Part shown: piece by piece, positions 1-9,785 of the stretch | Numbering within the stretch: the first letter of the stretch is position 1 | Layout: each line of letters begins with the position of its first letter | NCBI GenBank assembly: GCA_008000375.1 | Contig: SMOI01000215.1 | Coordinates: 8,880 to 55,276, forward strand | Direction of reading: 5' to 3' | DNA from: Poteriospumella lacustris | Lineage: Eukaryota > Sar > Chrysophyceae > Chromulinales > Dinobryaceae | DNA length: 46,397 nucleotides | Notes under the pieces: generated by a model | Seen by the model: the letters and a program-made list of their open reading frames with translations, nothing else | The model's database searches: none | What the model was told of the DNA's origin: nothing | Program-made: the position numbers and the translations under genes

Positions 1-1
1 A

Positions 2-823
2 GCGTCGGTGTCGCAGGAGATGGCGCGGCAGTGGTCGGGTCTGCCGGAGAGTCGGTGGGTGGCGGGTCTGCGGGCGGGTCGGTCGGTATCGCACGGGACG
101 GTGGCAGCGGCGGAGAGTCGCATCGGTGGCAGCGATGGTCGCAGTGATCGTCGTCGTCGTTGGTGGACGCGGCTGTTGTCGCGGGGGTCGCTGGAGACGT
201 GGGAGATGGCGGTGTCGTTCGGGTCTCCGTTGGTGCTGGCGTGGCTGGTGTTCATGTACTATCGCTTCGTGGACGGCTGGCTGACGTCGCTGTCGGTGCT
301 GGGGCAGGGGCTCGCATCGATGACGGTGGTCGTGGCGATGGCGGCGGTGGCGGTGGGGATGTGCTGGCGGCAGCGGAGTCAACGTCCACTGGCGGTACAA
401 GCCGCCGACGCTGCTGCTGCGCCCCTCGACAAAACAGGCGACGGGGCGCTGTCGATTGAGATCGACGAGGCGCCGTGGATCTGGTCATCGTCGTCGTCAT
501 CGTCGGCGTCGTCGAAGAAGGGCAGCTCCACCGCCAGCTGGCAGCTCAGCGGCGAGCGATCGAGCGAGAGTCAGGGCCAGGGCCAGGACCAGGACCAGGA
601 CCAGGACCAGGACCAGGGCCGGAGCGGTCACGACAGTAGCGACGACTTCTCGATCGTCGTTAGCGCCCACGCCCTTCTCGACGACGACGACGACGACGAC
701 GACGATGGCGTGGGCAGTTCGGTGGACCCGTTCGGCGCACGTGGCTTGGCCATCGACATCGATGTGGACATCGCCATCGATGCGTACGACGAGACGGACG
801 TGCGGGTGGTGGCGGGGACGTGA
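2..823 (+). CDS. Predicted membrane protein with acidic Ser/Asp-rich tail (possibly 5'-partial)
   Basis: The frame is open from the window edge to a TGA at 821-823. The first ATG inside is at 20-22, so the start may lie upstream. From that ATG the protein has an Arg-rich stretch, two hydrophobic segments (about residues 63-82 and 93-115) that look like membrane helices, then a long low-complexity tail. The tail holds a Ser run, Gln-Asp dipeptide repeats near 575-615, an Asp run near 680-705 and an Asp/Ile-rich end. A short hydrophobic motif after acidic residues (SDDFSIVV, 641-661) matches the shape of an Atg8-interacting motif, but such motifs are frequent by chance. No family is recognised. 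Topology with a cytosolic acidic tail is inference. The next gene starts 1.4 kb downstream on the same strand. Confidence 0.55.
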   Translation, partial: ASVSQEMARQWSGLPESRWVAGLRAGRSVSHGTVAAAESRIGGSDGRSDRRRRWWTRLLSRGSLETWEMAVSFGSPLVLAWLVFMYYRFVDGWLTSLSVLGQGLASMTVVVAMAAVAVGMCWRQRSQRPLAVQAADAAAAPLDKTGDGALSIEIDEAPWIWSSSSSSSASSKKGSSTASWQLSGERSSESQGQGQDQDQDQDQDQGRSGHDSSDDFSIVVSAHALLDDDDDDDDDGVGSSVDPFGARGLAIDIDVDIAIDAYDETDVRVVAGT

Positions 824-2256
824 GTTTCGCGAGTGGCGGTGGCTGTGGAGGCGTCCGCTCCGGGCCCTCCCCTTTGCGTCGTTTTGTCGTCCGAGGGCGA
901 CGAGGTGAAACGAAGACGACGTCTGCCACAACGAGGATCACCTCGCGCCACGGGTTATCACCGTCTCCACGGTCAAGTAGAGGTGTTTTTCTACGTGTGT
1001 TGTCTGTGTGAACATGGTGTGTTTTGTGTTTGTGTGTTCTCTCAATTCTGTTCGCTTCCTTTCTTTTTGTTCTCGTTTGTTTTCGTTGCTTTTCGATGCT
1101 TTTCGTTGGGGTTTCGTCCATTTTCGTTCTTTTTTCGCTCAATTCTCAGTTCTGTGGCTTGATCTGTGGCTTGGTCTACGGTTTCGTTTGGTGTGGAATG
1201 TCCCTCGGTGTCGTCGCACGCAGCTCGTAGCATATTTTGAGCAGCGGTCAAGATTCCAGGCGTTTGCTTGTGGAAGCCTGTTTGTTTAGTGTGTGTTTGT
1301 GTGTGCGTTTAGTGTGTGTCGTGTGCGTGTAGCTCATAGCGTCCGCTGTATCAGCGTGTCCGTCTCTGTGTTAGTAAGCGGGTTCGAGATCACCTCGAGC
1401 CCTTTCAGAGGCGGTGGCGGTAGCGGCCGCGGTAGCGATTAGTAAGCGAATGGTTTCGATTAGTAAGCGAGTGTAATGCCTCGACGAGTTGTAAGAACGT
1501 GACGGTGACAGCGATGCGTCTACAGGGACTGCGTACGAACGGTCGCAGTGTGTGTTTGAGGGTAAAAGGTGGACGACGCGCACTCTAAAGTCAATTTTAG
1601 CCGGCCCCACGAGAGTTGAAAACGCTCCCATGGTGACGAAAACCTTTGTGAAGGGCGGCGGCGGGCGCGGAGGACCCACAAACGACTCCCAGCGATGGCT
1701 CCCAGCGACCCACAAAGTCTTGGGGCCGGTACGTCGAAGTGATTTAACCGCATAGGTATGCCTGAACCATAGCGGCGGCACCACGGCCGCGTTATGAGAG
1801 TGGTTCGTTTCTAACTACCTAATTTGATGCGCACGCCAATCGTATAGAGCTACTACCTATGTAGTATAGAAAGGACCCCGGCCTCTGACAATGTGTCAGC
1901 AGTGGAGGTGGATCGGTGCAGTCGAAAGTGGGTTTTCTGGGTATTCCAAGTTTTCTGGGACCGTGGGAGCCTTCTCTGCGATGGAGGACGCCTCTCGCCT
2001 GTGTGTCCGTTCACCCTTTCCTTATGGCGGAACCGCCGCCGCCGCTGCCATCGACCACAACGTCGACGACGAAGAAGACGAAGACGAAGACGGGTCAAGC
2101 GATTGCGAGAAGAAACAACAACTACCAATAGAAACCAGGATTGTTCTCTTTCTCTCTCCTATCCTGTGTTGGTTGGATTCGATCGGTTGGATTTGCCCTT
2201 TGCCTTTTTTTGGTTGGCCATTTGTGACGACGAAATCCCCATCAGAGTAGGTAGCC
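824..2256. other. Gene-free interval with T-rich 3' flank
   Basis: No supportable gene. Bases about 980-1370 are strongly T-rich on the + strand, which fits a 3' untranslated region of the upstream gene. The last part before 2257 probably carries the promoter and 5' UTR of the DUF2009 gene. Short open frames near 1891-2288 on the + strand overlap each other and show no family resemblance. Confidence 0.5.
1371..1469 (+). repeat. Three copies of the 10-mer ttagtaagcg
   Basis: The 10-mer occurs at 1371-1380, 1439-1448 and 1460-1469. The last two belong to a longer shared word, gattagtaagcga. The copies contain a GTAAGC-like word but no matching introns were seen. Meaning is unknown. Confidence 0.6.
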
Positions 2257-4314
2257 ATGGCGTATCGACCAGGACGACGTGGAGATGACAGTGATGAGGA
2301 CTCTGCGTCCTCGAAATCGAAGAAAGCGTCGGCGGCCAAACGTTCGATCAACGAAGCGTTGAAACGTGCGTTGGACTTGGCCTCGAACCCGGGCGACGGC
2401 GATGAGGAGCCAGAAGTGCTTGCTGCTCCGGAAGTAGAGGTGGACCCCAGTAAAGCGCTTCCGGAGGATGCTGACGCTGATGCTGAGGGTGCGATGGATG
2501 TGGCGTCGCCCAAAGCGAGCCCTGCCAAGGGAGGTGGATCGATCGTCGCGGTGGCGAAGAAAGTTACCGCCCCGGCGACTTCCGCCGCCGCCCCCGCCGC
2601 CGCCGTTGACAGTGACGACGACGAGGACTTTGATCCCCGCCAAGAACGTCGTCGGATGCGTCACGAGGTCGGTGGCCGTGCGGAAGACGACGATGCCGAC
2701 GCCGACGACGACGAAGACGACGCTCAACTCGACGCCGAACTCGACGCCCAAGCCGAAGAGATCCAATTGCTCCGCACTCATCGCCTGCAGAACCCCCTGC
2801 CGTTGAGCAACATGCGTGAACGGGCCAAGTACATCCCCCTGCGGTTGACGTACGAAGAACGGAAAACGCTGCGGTTGGTCGCCGCGGCCATCGCCGTCTC
2901 CGACTACACGAACATCGTCGACGTCCAGTTCAAACAACGCACGCGTCGACAACACACGCAACTGCAACAAATCGTGGCATTCCTCACGGGCCTCGTCTCG
3001 GCGATCGATTACGAACAGGGACAACAGGTACTACACGACCGCAATTTCCAGCCGCATGAACCGATGCTCCGCGACGCGTTGGAGATCTTCCGTCGGTACA
3101 AGATCATCAACCCGGATAAATTCCGGTCGGAATACGGGAAACTGGTGTATTTGTTGCAAGATTCGTTGTCGGAACAGGTGCAACCGTTGTTGGAAATCTC
3201 GTTGCACAAACCGATTCGCACGGTGCACGCGCTGCTCGAGGAATGCAACGCGTTGGCGTTGTTGGACGATCCGTTGATCTCCATCGCGACGAATGAAATC
3301 CTCCACGACAAGAACAAGTCGCGGATGAAGATTCAACGCGACATCAAACAAAAGGAACAAGCGGCGGAGCTGTTGGTGCGACGGTACAAGACCGCGACGT
3401 TGTCGAGTGAGTTGATTCGGCAGTGTCTCTATTCGATTGGCGACAACGTGTCGTTTCTCAACGCCAATTTGAAGCCCGTGTTGGATTGTATCGAGTTGTT
3501 GAAGGAATACTTCGATCCGGCCTCCCACACCGCTGCGTCCTCTTCTTCCTCCGCCTCCTCCTCCGCCTCCTCGTCGTCGTCGTCGTCGTATAGCTTGGGC
3601 ATCGCCGAGGGACGGGCCGGTGCCCGGTTGACCCATTCCCACGAGACGCAGTACCACTACGTGCTGCAGTCGTTGACGTTGTGGGCGAACATCCTCGAGG
3701 ACATGTACCGTCTGTGGTACCTAGCGGAGCAGGAATTGTTGAATTCGACGGCGATGCCGTATGAACTGAAGGACACCGGGCAGGGCTTGCAACGGGTCCA
3801 ACGAGCACCACGTGTCTTTGCCGCGATGCATGACCTGCTCGTGTATACACAACGGCAACTGACGTTGTCCTCGGAGGGCAATGTGCACACCGTGTCGAGT
3901 GGCAATCAGGGTTACAACCGCAACTGGGTGGGCACCTCGGTGGTGCATTTGGGCGACCACAACGTGCCGAATGCCCTCGTCTTCATTGACAAATACGCCC
4001 AAGTGAGTCGCATTCTCAGTCCGTTGATGACGACGTTGCGGAATTTGGAACGGTTGGTGGAAGAGAACAGCGGGCTGGAGCGGTACATGCAAACGTACGG
4101 CGGTTTACGCAAAGCGAAACAGGATATTTTGCATGATTTCTTTACCCACGGGTTTGATGGGTCCGGCGGTGACAATTTCTTTGATGCGGGGTCGTGTATT
4201 GATGGACGTTTGACGTCGGCGTGGCATTGGTGTTCGCAATTGGCGGGGAAGCCGTTTTATCCGTTGTTTAAGTTGACGGGGTTTGCGTCGTTTGATGGCG
4301 AATTTGACAAATAA
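2257..4314 (+). CDS. DUF2009 / UPF0652 family protein
   Basis: A 685-residue intronless protein. Residues 1-180 are a low-complexity acidic leader rich in Asp, Glu, Ala and Lys. From about residue 180 the sequence matches my recollection of DUF2009 (UPF0652), a conserved eukaryotic family of unknown biochemical role: YIPLRLTYEERKTLRLV near the start, RRYKIINPDKFRSEYGKLVY in the middle, then CLYSIGDNVSFLN. A Ser-rich insertion interrupts the domain near residues 424-445 (bases 3530-3590). The C-terminal part (GGLRKAKQDILHDFFTHGFD and onward to the end) is present, so the protein looks complete. The ATG at 2257 has a good context (gccATGg) and follows an in-frame stop at 2248-2250. The gene converges on the methyltransferase gene 405 bp away. 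Family assignment is confident; function is not known. Confidence 0.85.
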   Translation: MAYRPGRRGDDSDEDSASSKSKKASAAKRSINEALKRALDLASNPGDGDEEPEVLAAPEVEVDPSKALPEDADADAEGAMDVASPKASPAKGGGSIVAVAKKVTAPATSAAAPAAAVDSDDDEDFDPRQERRRMRHEVGGRAEDDDADADDDEDDAQLDAELDAQAEEIQLLRTHRLQNPLPLSNMRERAKYIPLRLTYEERKTLRLVAAAIAVSDYTNIVDVQFKQRTRRQHTQLQQIVAFLTGLVSAIDYEQGQQVLHDRNFQPHEPMLRDALEIFRRYKIINPDKFRSEYGKLVYLLQDSLSEQVQPLLEISLHKPIRTVHALLEECNALALLDDPLISIATNEILHDKNKSRMKIQRDIKQKEQAAELLVRRYKTATLSSELIRQCLYSIGDNVSFLNANLKPVLDCIELLKEYFDPASHTAASSSSSASSSASSSSSSSYSLGIAEGRAGARLTHSHETQYHYVLQSLTLWANILEDMYRLWYLAEQELLNSTAMPYELKDTGQGLQRVQRAPRVFAAMHDLLVYTQRQLTLSSEGNVHTVSSGNQGYNRNWVGTSVVHLGDHNVPNALVFIDKYAQVSRILSPLMTTLRNLERLVEENSGLERYMQTYGGLRKAKQDILHDFFTHGFDGSGGDNFFDAGSCIDGRLTSAWHWCSQLAGKPFYPLFKLTGFASFDGEFDK

Positions 4315-4719
4315 ACGACGCTCGTCGTTTATTTGGGTGGGAGAGGGTGCCTTACGGGTGATGAAGGTCCTTTGAATGGTCATGGTCAGAGGAGGTCTGG
4401 GTCTGTGTAAGGAGGAGGGTCTGTGGTAGGGTCAAGGAAGAGGAGGCGGACGGTGTCCGTGTACCCGTCGTCCGTGGCCATCTGTCTGTAACCTGTACGA
4501 CACGATACTCTACGATACGATAAGATACGATACATGTGTAAAACGTTGCTAGAAACGCGTTGTTTACGATGAGTGCACTATTTGAATCCTCTGTTTTACT
4601 GTACGGTCTCTGCCGTTGGTTATTCTATATGTACATGCAATAGGGTGCCGCCACCGCTATCGCCACCATTGACTCACATACTCACTCATTCAGCCGCTAA
4701 CGTCGTAGAGATGGGCGAG
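4315..4719. other. Convergent intergenic region
   Basis: Lies between the 3' ends of the DUF2009 gene and the methyltransferase gene. It contains a G-rich stretch (4335-4470) and a short imperfect array of the word acgata near 4497-4535. No gene seen. Confidence 0.5.
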
Positions 4720-5271
4720 TTACGGGTGACTGGTCGTCGCGTCAGTAGCGGTGGCGTCAGTGGGTAGCGAGGACTGGTCGAACACAAACAAATTCACATT
4801 TTGCGCAAAGCCGGTCAAGACCTTGGCGATGGGTTCCCATCCTTTCACACCCCAGGTATTACAGACCAAAAACCCACCACGCTGTAAGAAAGCCAGCAAC
4901 GGTGCCCGTAGTTGTTCAATGGCTTCGGGGAGCAGGTACAAGACGATGATGGTCGCGTCGGACAAATCGACCTGCAACAAATCTTGATGCAAGGCCTGTA
5001 CCTTGTCGTCTAGCTGATAGGCGTGAATCGTAGATTGAAACGCGTCGATCAACTCGGCTTCGATTTCGACGCCGCGACTGAAACACCCAAAACGACGCGT
5101 CGCGGCGATGCAGATGCGTCCATCGCCACAGCCCAGGTCGTACAGCACGGAGGATGCACGCGCATGCGGCGCAATCACCTCTAAGATAGTGTCAATCACT
5201 TCTTGTTCGGATTGACAAGGAGGCGCCAAGGAATCGCCTTCCATCCATCGAAACATAGTCGTGTCATCCAT
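4720..5271 (-). CDS. Small class I SAM-dependent methyltransferase, FAM173-like
   Basis: A 183-residue protein. Motif I is clear at about residues 44-51 (DLGCGDGR), followed by an acidic end of strand 2 (GVEIEAE) that should contact the SAM ribose. A later strand reads IIVLYLLPEAIEQL. The order and the LYLLPE segment resemble the small FAM173 / ATP-synthase-c lysine methyltransferase group and related bacterial enzymes; those proteins methylate lysine in mitochondrial targets. No obvious membrane segment or targeting signal is seen here, which argues for caution about substrate and location. The length suits a single Rossmann domain. The Asp/Thr-rich C-terminal tail is low complexity. The ATG at 5271 directly precedes a T/C-rich tract on the + strand. 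Enzyme class is fairly sure; the substrate is not. Confidence 0.75.
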   Translation of the reverse strand: MDDTTMFRWMEGDSLAPPCQSEQEVIDTILEVIAPHARASSVLYDLGCGDGRICIAATRRFGCFSRGVEIEAELIDAFQSTIHAYQLDDKVQALHQDLLQVDLSDATIIVLYLLPEAIEQLRAPLLAFLQRGGFLVCNTWGVKGWEPIAKVLTGFAQNVNLFVFDQSSLPTDATATDATTSHP

Positions 5272-5736
5272 CTCTCTCTTTCTCTCTCTCGGTGTATTCT
5301 ACTGTCAATGATTCTGTCTTTGCCCTCAGAGTCTTTCCACGTTCTCTTTCTTCTGTTTCTCAGTGGGGACTTTCTTTCGTTTCAACCCTTGTTACAGAGA
5401 TACGCTCTGCTGATAGAAAATGAATGAAAATGGACGAACGACGATCGACGATGGACCACTGACCGATTGGAGGCCTACACCAAGTACAAATCGCATACTT
5501 TCAAATGCAAAGTACTCCGGAATATCACTGTCTCTTATGTACGTTTACATGACGATGACGACGCCAAAATACGAAAAGAACCACATTAGAGAGGGAAAGA
5601 GATGTTTATATTTACATACAGTTACCATGCGTAGACAGAGCGCCCGAGACGGTTTCACACGCATACAGAAAGAAAGAAAGAAACAAACGAACAAAGAGAG
5701 AAAGGAAGCAGTGGCTGAGGAACACAGAGCGTTGCG
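5272..5736. other. Intergenic; 3' flank of ankyrin gene
   Basis: From about 5530 to 5720 the + strand is A/G-rich, so the sense strand of the ankyrin gene is pyrimidine-rich just after its stop. The segment nearest 5271 should hold the methyltransferase promoter. A + strand open frame (5420-5881) overlaps the ankyrin gene and has no family resemblance. Confidence 0.5.
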
Positions 5737-6399
5737 TTACGTGCTGTCGAACGCATTCGCAATCGCCGTGGTCAACGCGACATCCTTGGGCGTCATGTTG
5801 TTGCTGTTTTTCATCGATGCATTGCCACCAACTTCCAATAACAGTTTCGTCACCGGTAAGAAGCCACATTTGGCCGCGTAATGCAGCGCCGTGTCGCCTT
5901 CTTTGTCCTTCGCGTTCACATCGCACCCCGTTTCCACCAAACGACGTGCCACCGTTCCTTGTCCAAACAAGGATGCCTTATGCAAGGCAGTGACACCCTG
6001 GGAATTGGTTGCCTTGGGGTTCGCACCCGCATCCAACAGGGCGACGACAATGTTGAGCACACCACGTGCGGAGGCATAATGCAACGGGGTATCACCGTTT
6101 TCGTCGGCACTGTTGACATCCACACCGGCTTTGATCAATGTTCGAATAGCTTTCTCGTTGTTCTTGTTGCACGCGTGATGAAGCGGGCGCATACCACCGA
6201 ACGACGGTGTTTCTTTGTGGGCACCCAGTTCCATGAGATACGTCATCACCTGAATGTGACCATTGCGTGATGCCCATGCCAGCGGCGTAAAGCCACGTTC
6301 ATCTGGTTCATCAAACTTCGTGCCATTGTCAATCAAGGCTTTCAATCCTTCATATTCCCCAAAGGAGGCCAACTTCCACGGTGTGTTGTAGACATCCAT
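5737..6399 (-). CDS. Ankyrin repeat protein
   Basis: A 220-residue protein made almost wholly of about six ankyrin repeats. Diagnostic pieces recur at about 33-residue spacing: GFTPLAWASRNGH, MRPLHHACNKNN, GDTPLHYASARG, GVTALHKASLFG, GDTALHYAAKCGF and a degenerate last repeat NMTPKDVALTTA. There is no signal peptide, membrane segment or second domain, so it is a stand-alone protein-interaction scaffold whose partner cannot be read from sequence. The start at 6399 is the first ATG, and the first repeat begins within ten residues of it, which supports that choice. No frameshift or stop interrupts the array. Ankyrin-only proteins of this size are common in many eukaryotes, so family membership says little about role. 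Confidence 0.9.
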   Translation of the reverse strand: MDVYNTPWKLASFGEYEGLKALIDNGTKFDEPDERGFTPLAWASRNGHIQVMTYLMELGAHKETPSFGGMRPLHHACNKNNEKAIRTLIKAGVDVNSADENGDTPLHYASARGVLNIVVALLDAGANPKATNSQGVTALHKASLFGQGTVARRLVETGCDVNAKDKEGDTALHYAAKCGFLPVTKLLLEVGGNASMKNSNNMTPKDVALTTAIANAFDST

Positions 6400-6512
6400 T
6401 TTTCTTTCCTATTTTATCAACCAAACAAAACTCGATACTTTTTTTTGATTGGCAGGTACACTACCAACACACACTTCACCCTGGTTGAAACAAGAGACAG
6501 AAGATGATCGTG

Positions 6513-6605
6513 GACAAGATGTGCACAGTTCACAAGAACTCTTCCAATATCCAATCTCTGTTGATCGGCGATGACCGAAGCCAACTGCGATGAGATGAAA
6601 CGGCA
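6513..6605 (+). repeat. Dispersed repeat, copy 1 (partner at 16403-16500)
   Basis: Bases 6513-6551 match 16403-16441 with 3 differences in 39, and a weaker match continues to a shared word near gatgaaacg at the right end. It lies just upstream of duplicated unit A. It may be part of the 5' flank of a formerly longer mobile or duplicated unit. Confidence 0.6.
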
Positions 6606-9213
6606 GCTTTACCTGCACATTACTTGCACTTGCCGATGCACTATATAGAGGTTTTTAAGAACATTAGATGTACACCAAAAGATGTTCGTTTCTATGCCAG
6701 TGGTACTGCACAGATATTCAGTAACACCAGCAACGATAATGTACGCATGCAACTCCAGTTGTTCAGAAGACGAGATGATGATGACGCACCAGCCCATCCC
6801 TTGTCAAGTCCGAAGTGGCGAGTTCTTTGTGCAAAAGGTGGCATCGCCGAGCGACTTGACTTGCGCCGAGCAACAAGCGAACGTTTGTGTCAAAGGCACC
6901 ATAGATCCAGTCGCAACTGAACTGGAGGCACTAATCTTAGGGATGAAAACAATGGACTACGTCTTCGAAGGCCAATGGTCCGACGACCTGCGCTCGAGGG
7001 TGCAGTCGTGGATCGACCACAAATGGGCTGCATGGGGCGAGGAGAACCCTGGACATAAAGTGACCGACTTCATTCAGGTATGCCGACTGATCGTTGTTCT
7101 GGCAAGGGACTGAAGTGTCTTCGTTTGCACCGTGCACAGAAATCGCTCGGCAAGGCGACGACGATGGCGGAGTTCTCGAAGGACCTTTTGGGTTTGAAGC
7201 TGGGCAAAAAGAAAGCAAAGTAAGCGACCCAAATGGCTGCGAGTTGGGACTGCGGTGTCTTTATATCCTTAGCTTTCGTGCGCTGCAGGAAGTTGGCGCG
7301 CAAGCTGGGCGAGCTACTGCGGAGTCATCAAGCTATCACCACCGCCTTCGCAGCTCAGGCAGCGGTACCGACAACAGAGGCAGTGGAGACAGCAGAATCA
7401 GTGCCAGCGCCGTCGATGAAGAAGCCGGCCATGGAGCCCTTCGAGCGAACGAAGCCCGCGGCAGGCGACCATTTGATGGGGCAACGTCAAGGACATGGGC
7501 ATATCAACGTGAATAGCTCGCTGACGTCGAGTCGCGATGGCCGCGACGGTCGCCAACACCCAAACGACAACGTGACTTCGCAGCTTGGCAAACGCCAGTT
7601 GGACAGTGAGGAGGAGCCAGCGTGCGACCAGCAGCACAACGGACCCGTACGCAACGTGCGCCAGCGCCAGCAACAGCAGTCGAGCAGCAGTGCCGATCCG
7701 GTCACCGATCAGCTGCGCCGCACAGAGGAACACAACCGCGTCGCCGTGGAGTTGGGGTTCCGGAACGCCCAGGAGATGCTGGAGATGGCCTCCGCCGGCA
7801 GGGCGGCGCTGATGATGCCGCCGGTCGCCCATGCGCCCTACCATGCGCCGTACGGCGGCGGACGAGGCGGCTACCATCCCTACCCAGCCAACGTAGACCC
7901 CTCTCCCGGCTACGGCTCGTCGACCAACCAGGCACTTCCCCATCCAGGATTAGCTCCCAATGCGTTAGGTTCCGCACAGCTGTCGATTGGATATGGGCCT
8001 ATGATGATGACCGAGGCCGTTCGGCTGGCGAACGCGGTACACGGCGCCCAGCAAATTACGCACGCGATAAATGGACTACCAACCAGCGATCGCATGACGT
8101 TTTCCAACGTCGCTGGGGAGACAGAAGCGCTGGAGGTGTGCCACTTTCCTCGTGACCTGGGAAGGTTTCCGTCGTTCTTCGACTCTACCAAACAAGCCGA
8201 TTCGGTCGGTGCCGACCATATCTTCCGACGTGTCCGGCCGGTCGATCAGTCGCGCTTCGAGAAGACGATTGCCGCCCTGAAGAAAGGTCGCCATGCCATC
8301 TGGTGCGGCCATCCCGGCATCGGTAAGTCCACCGAAGCCAACTTCGTGTTGTTGGAGTTCCTACGACACTTGGGCGACGGCGAGGAAAGCGAATGGCCGA
8401 CGAAGGTGGCGCATCGTGTCGGTGGACAGCTGTTCTTGTACACGTGGAATGCGGCCACAGAGAAAGTGGAGTGTCACATGTTACCAGGCGAAAAATTGCT
8501 AGATGTGGCCAAGTTTAGTCGTTTTTGGACAGTTCAAAAGATGGTAACGAAGAAGAAGCCACCGGTGTTGTTCTTGGAACTGAGAGAATCGGAGAGGGAT
8601 CCACTTGTATCCATTCCGACCTTCATTGCCTTGTCCTCACGTGACTTCAAGAAAACTCTCAAAACCATGGACAAAGGCGGCCGGATGGCGTATTTCCTCG
8701 TGCGCCCGCATGAGCCGGAGGAAGTGCTGCTGATGGCGAAGGTGATATTCGAGGCAGATCCCGAGCAGCTGTGCGCTCGTCTGGCGTGTAGGCGATCGTG
8801 GAACAAGATGGCGAAGCTTCTGTCGACACGCATGGACATTGTGGGACCGTTGGTGCGCCAGGTGTTTTCTAAGAAACGTGCGTTTGACGACTATGTCGAG
8901 GAGATGGAAGAGATAGCGACCGAGGTGGTCACCAGTCCTGTCCTCGCCCACCTCTCTGTTTTCCACACCCACACCCCTTCCGCCTTGCAGTACTTCATTG
9001 CGCCATATCCATTGGAGAGCACCAAGGTCATGAAACATGAATTCAAGTACCTGTCGCGCTACGCGACGGTTTTGCTGGCGAAAGGCTTGATGGCCCGCTG
9101 ATCAATGTCTGGACATCGACACGGATAACGACGAGGACAAGGCAACAACAACGGCAACGACATGACTGTCGATGAGCTGCGTGGGGACTATTCGGAGGTG
9201 GGGAACCGGTTGA
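6591..9213 (+). repeat. Duplicated unit, copy A
   Basis: About 2.6 kb aligns in the same orientation with 11409-14079. The match starts at tgagatgaaacggcagc and stops at gaaccggttga. It includes the promoter region, all three exons, both introns and roughly 110 bp after the stop codon of the RHS-like gene. Identity is uneven: long stretches are identical while others are clearly diverged. Copies are separated by about 2.2 kb that holds DUF285 sequence. Confidence 0.85.
6739..9101 (+). CDS. RHS/Crinkler-like P-loop protein, copy A (three exons)
   Basis: Proposed exons are 6739-7077, 7140-7219 and 7289-9101. The introns have 62 and 69 nt, start GTATGC and GTAAGC and end CAG. Splicing keeps one frame and gives 743 residues. 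The same sites are conserved in copy B. The start is uncertain: ATGs at 6682, 6739 and 6943 are all possible. Exon 2 and the exon 3 start encode a basic stretch (LGKKKAKKLARKLG) that could be a nuclear signal. A Gln/Ser-rich and Gly/Tyr/Pro-rich linker follows, then an NTPase-like domain with Walker A GHPGIGKST (8311-8337) and the segment PPVLFLEL, where a Walker B is expected. The layout resembles retrotransposon-hot-spot and Crinkler-RHS proteins, which pair a P-loop domain with a variable second domain and act in the nucleus or as effectors in some parasites. That assignment is by resemblance only; a role cannot be stated. Confidence 0.6.
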
Positions 9214-9404
9214 TACGGGATGTGAGACAGGTCACCATTATGGGTTACATGTTTTACAGAGCCTCTTCGTTCAACCAGCCATTGGACACATGGTCTATAC
9301 GTAGTGACGTACACAGAAACAATATGTTTGAGGGAGCGACATCGTTTCGACAGTCGCTTCCAGAGGCGTTGCAAAGTCCGAAGCAGTGTGTAACCGTTGT
9401 CTAA
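9162..9404 (+). pseudogene. Orphan DUF285 (BspA-type) C-terminal fragment
   Basis: An 80-codon frame starts inside the flank of duplicated unit A (MTVDELRGDYSEVGNRL) and runs into a DUF285 repeat (MGYMFYRASSFNQPLDTW). It then gives an ending (NNMFEGATSFRQSLPEAL) that closely parallels the end of the DUF285 gene at 9786-10745 (GMFEGMTSFKQTVPEAL). Only the last one or two repeats are present. The switch from RHS flank to DUF285 sequence falls where homology to copy B ends (about 9213). It is best read as a broken paralogue tail joined by recombination. A short expressed protein cannot be excluded. Confidence 0.6.
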
Positions 9405-9785
9405 CGATTGCCCACGTCACTCACATATGCAATGTACACTATGTGTGCACTGGCATGCGTCGCAAGAGATACAGTGGGTGAGACGCCGACAAGGAGCCCA
9501 CGACAAGATAACGACACACCGCAGCTGGAGATGGCCCCAGCCAGTCACACGATATGGTCAGTAGGGTTCGTAGAGAGTTGCCGACGGACGAGAAGGGTTC
9601 AACTCGGAATGTGGAAGACGACATATAGGTAGACAGTCCGGAATATTTGGACCGTTTTTACGTATATCCGACATTGCCGTTCAAGCCGCCGCAGCAGGAC
9701 GCGGGCTTGCCCTCGTCTGCTCATTTTTGACCGCACCACAGACCATAGCCACCGAAGAAAATTTTCCGTTTCTCCAGATCATCCC
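9405..9785. other. Intergenic
   Basis: No gene supported. It probably contains the promoter of the DUF285 gene. A + strand open frame (9408-9632) has no recognisable content. Confidence 0.4.

Noticed and set aside
1370-1400. Possible tRNA T-arm (gggttcgag)
   Set aside because: No acceptor, D or anticodon stems fit around it. No tRNA was found elsewhere.
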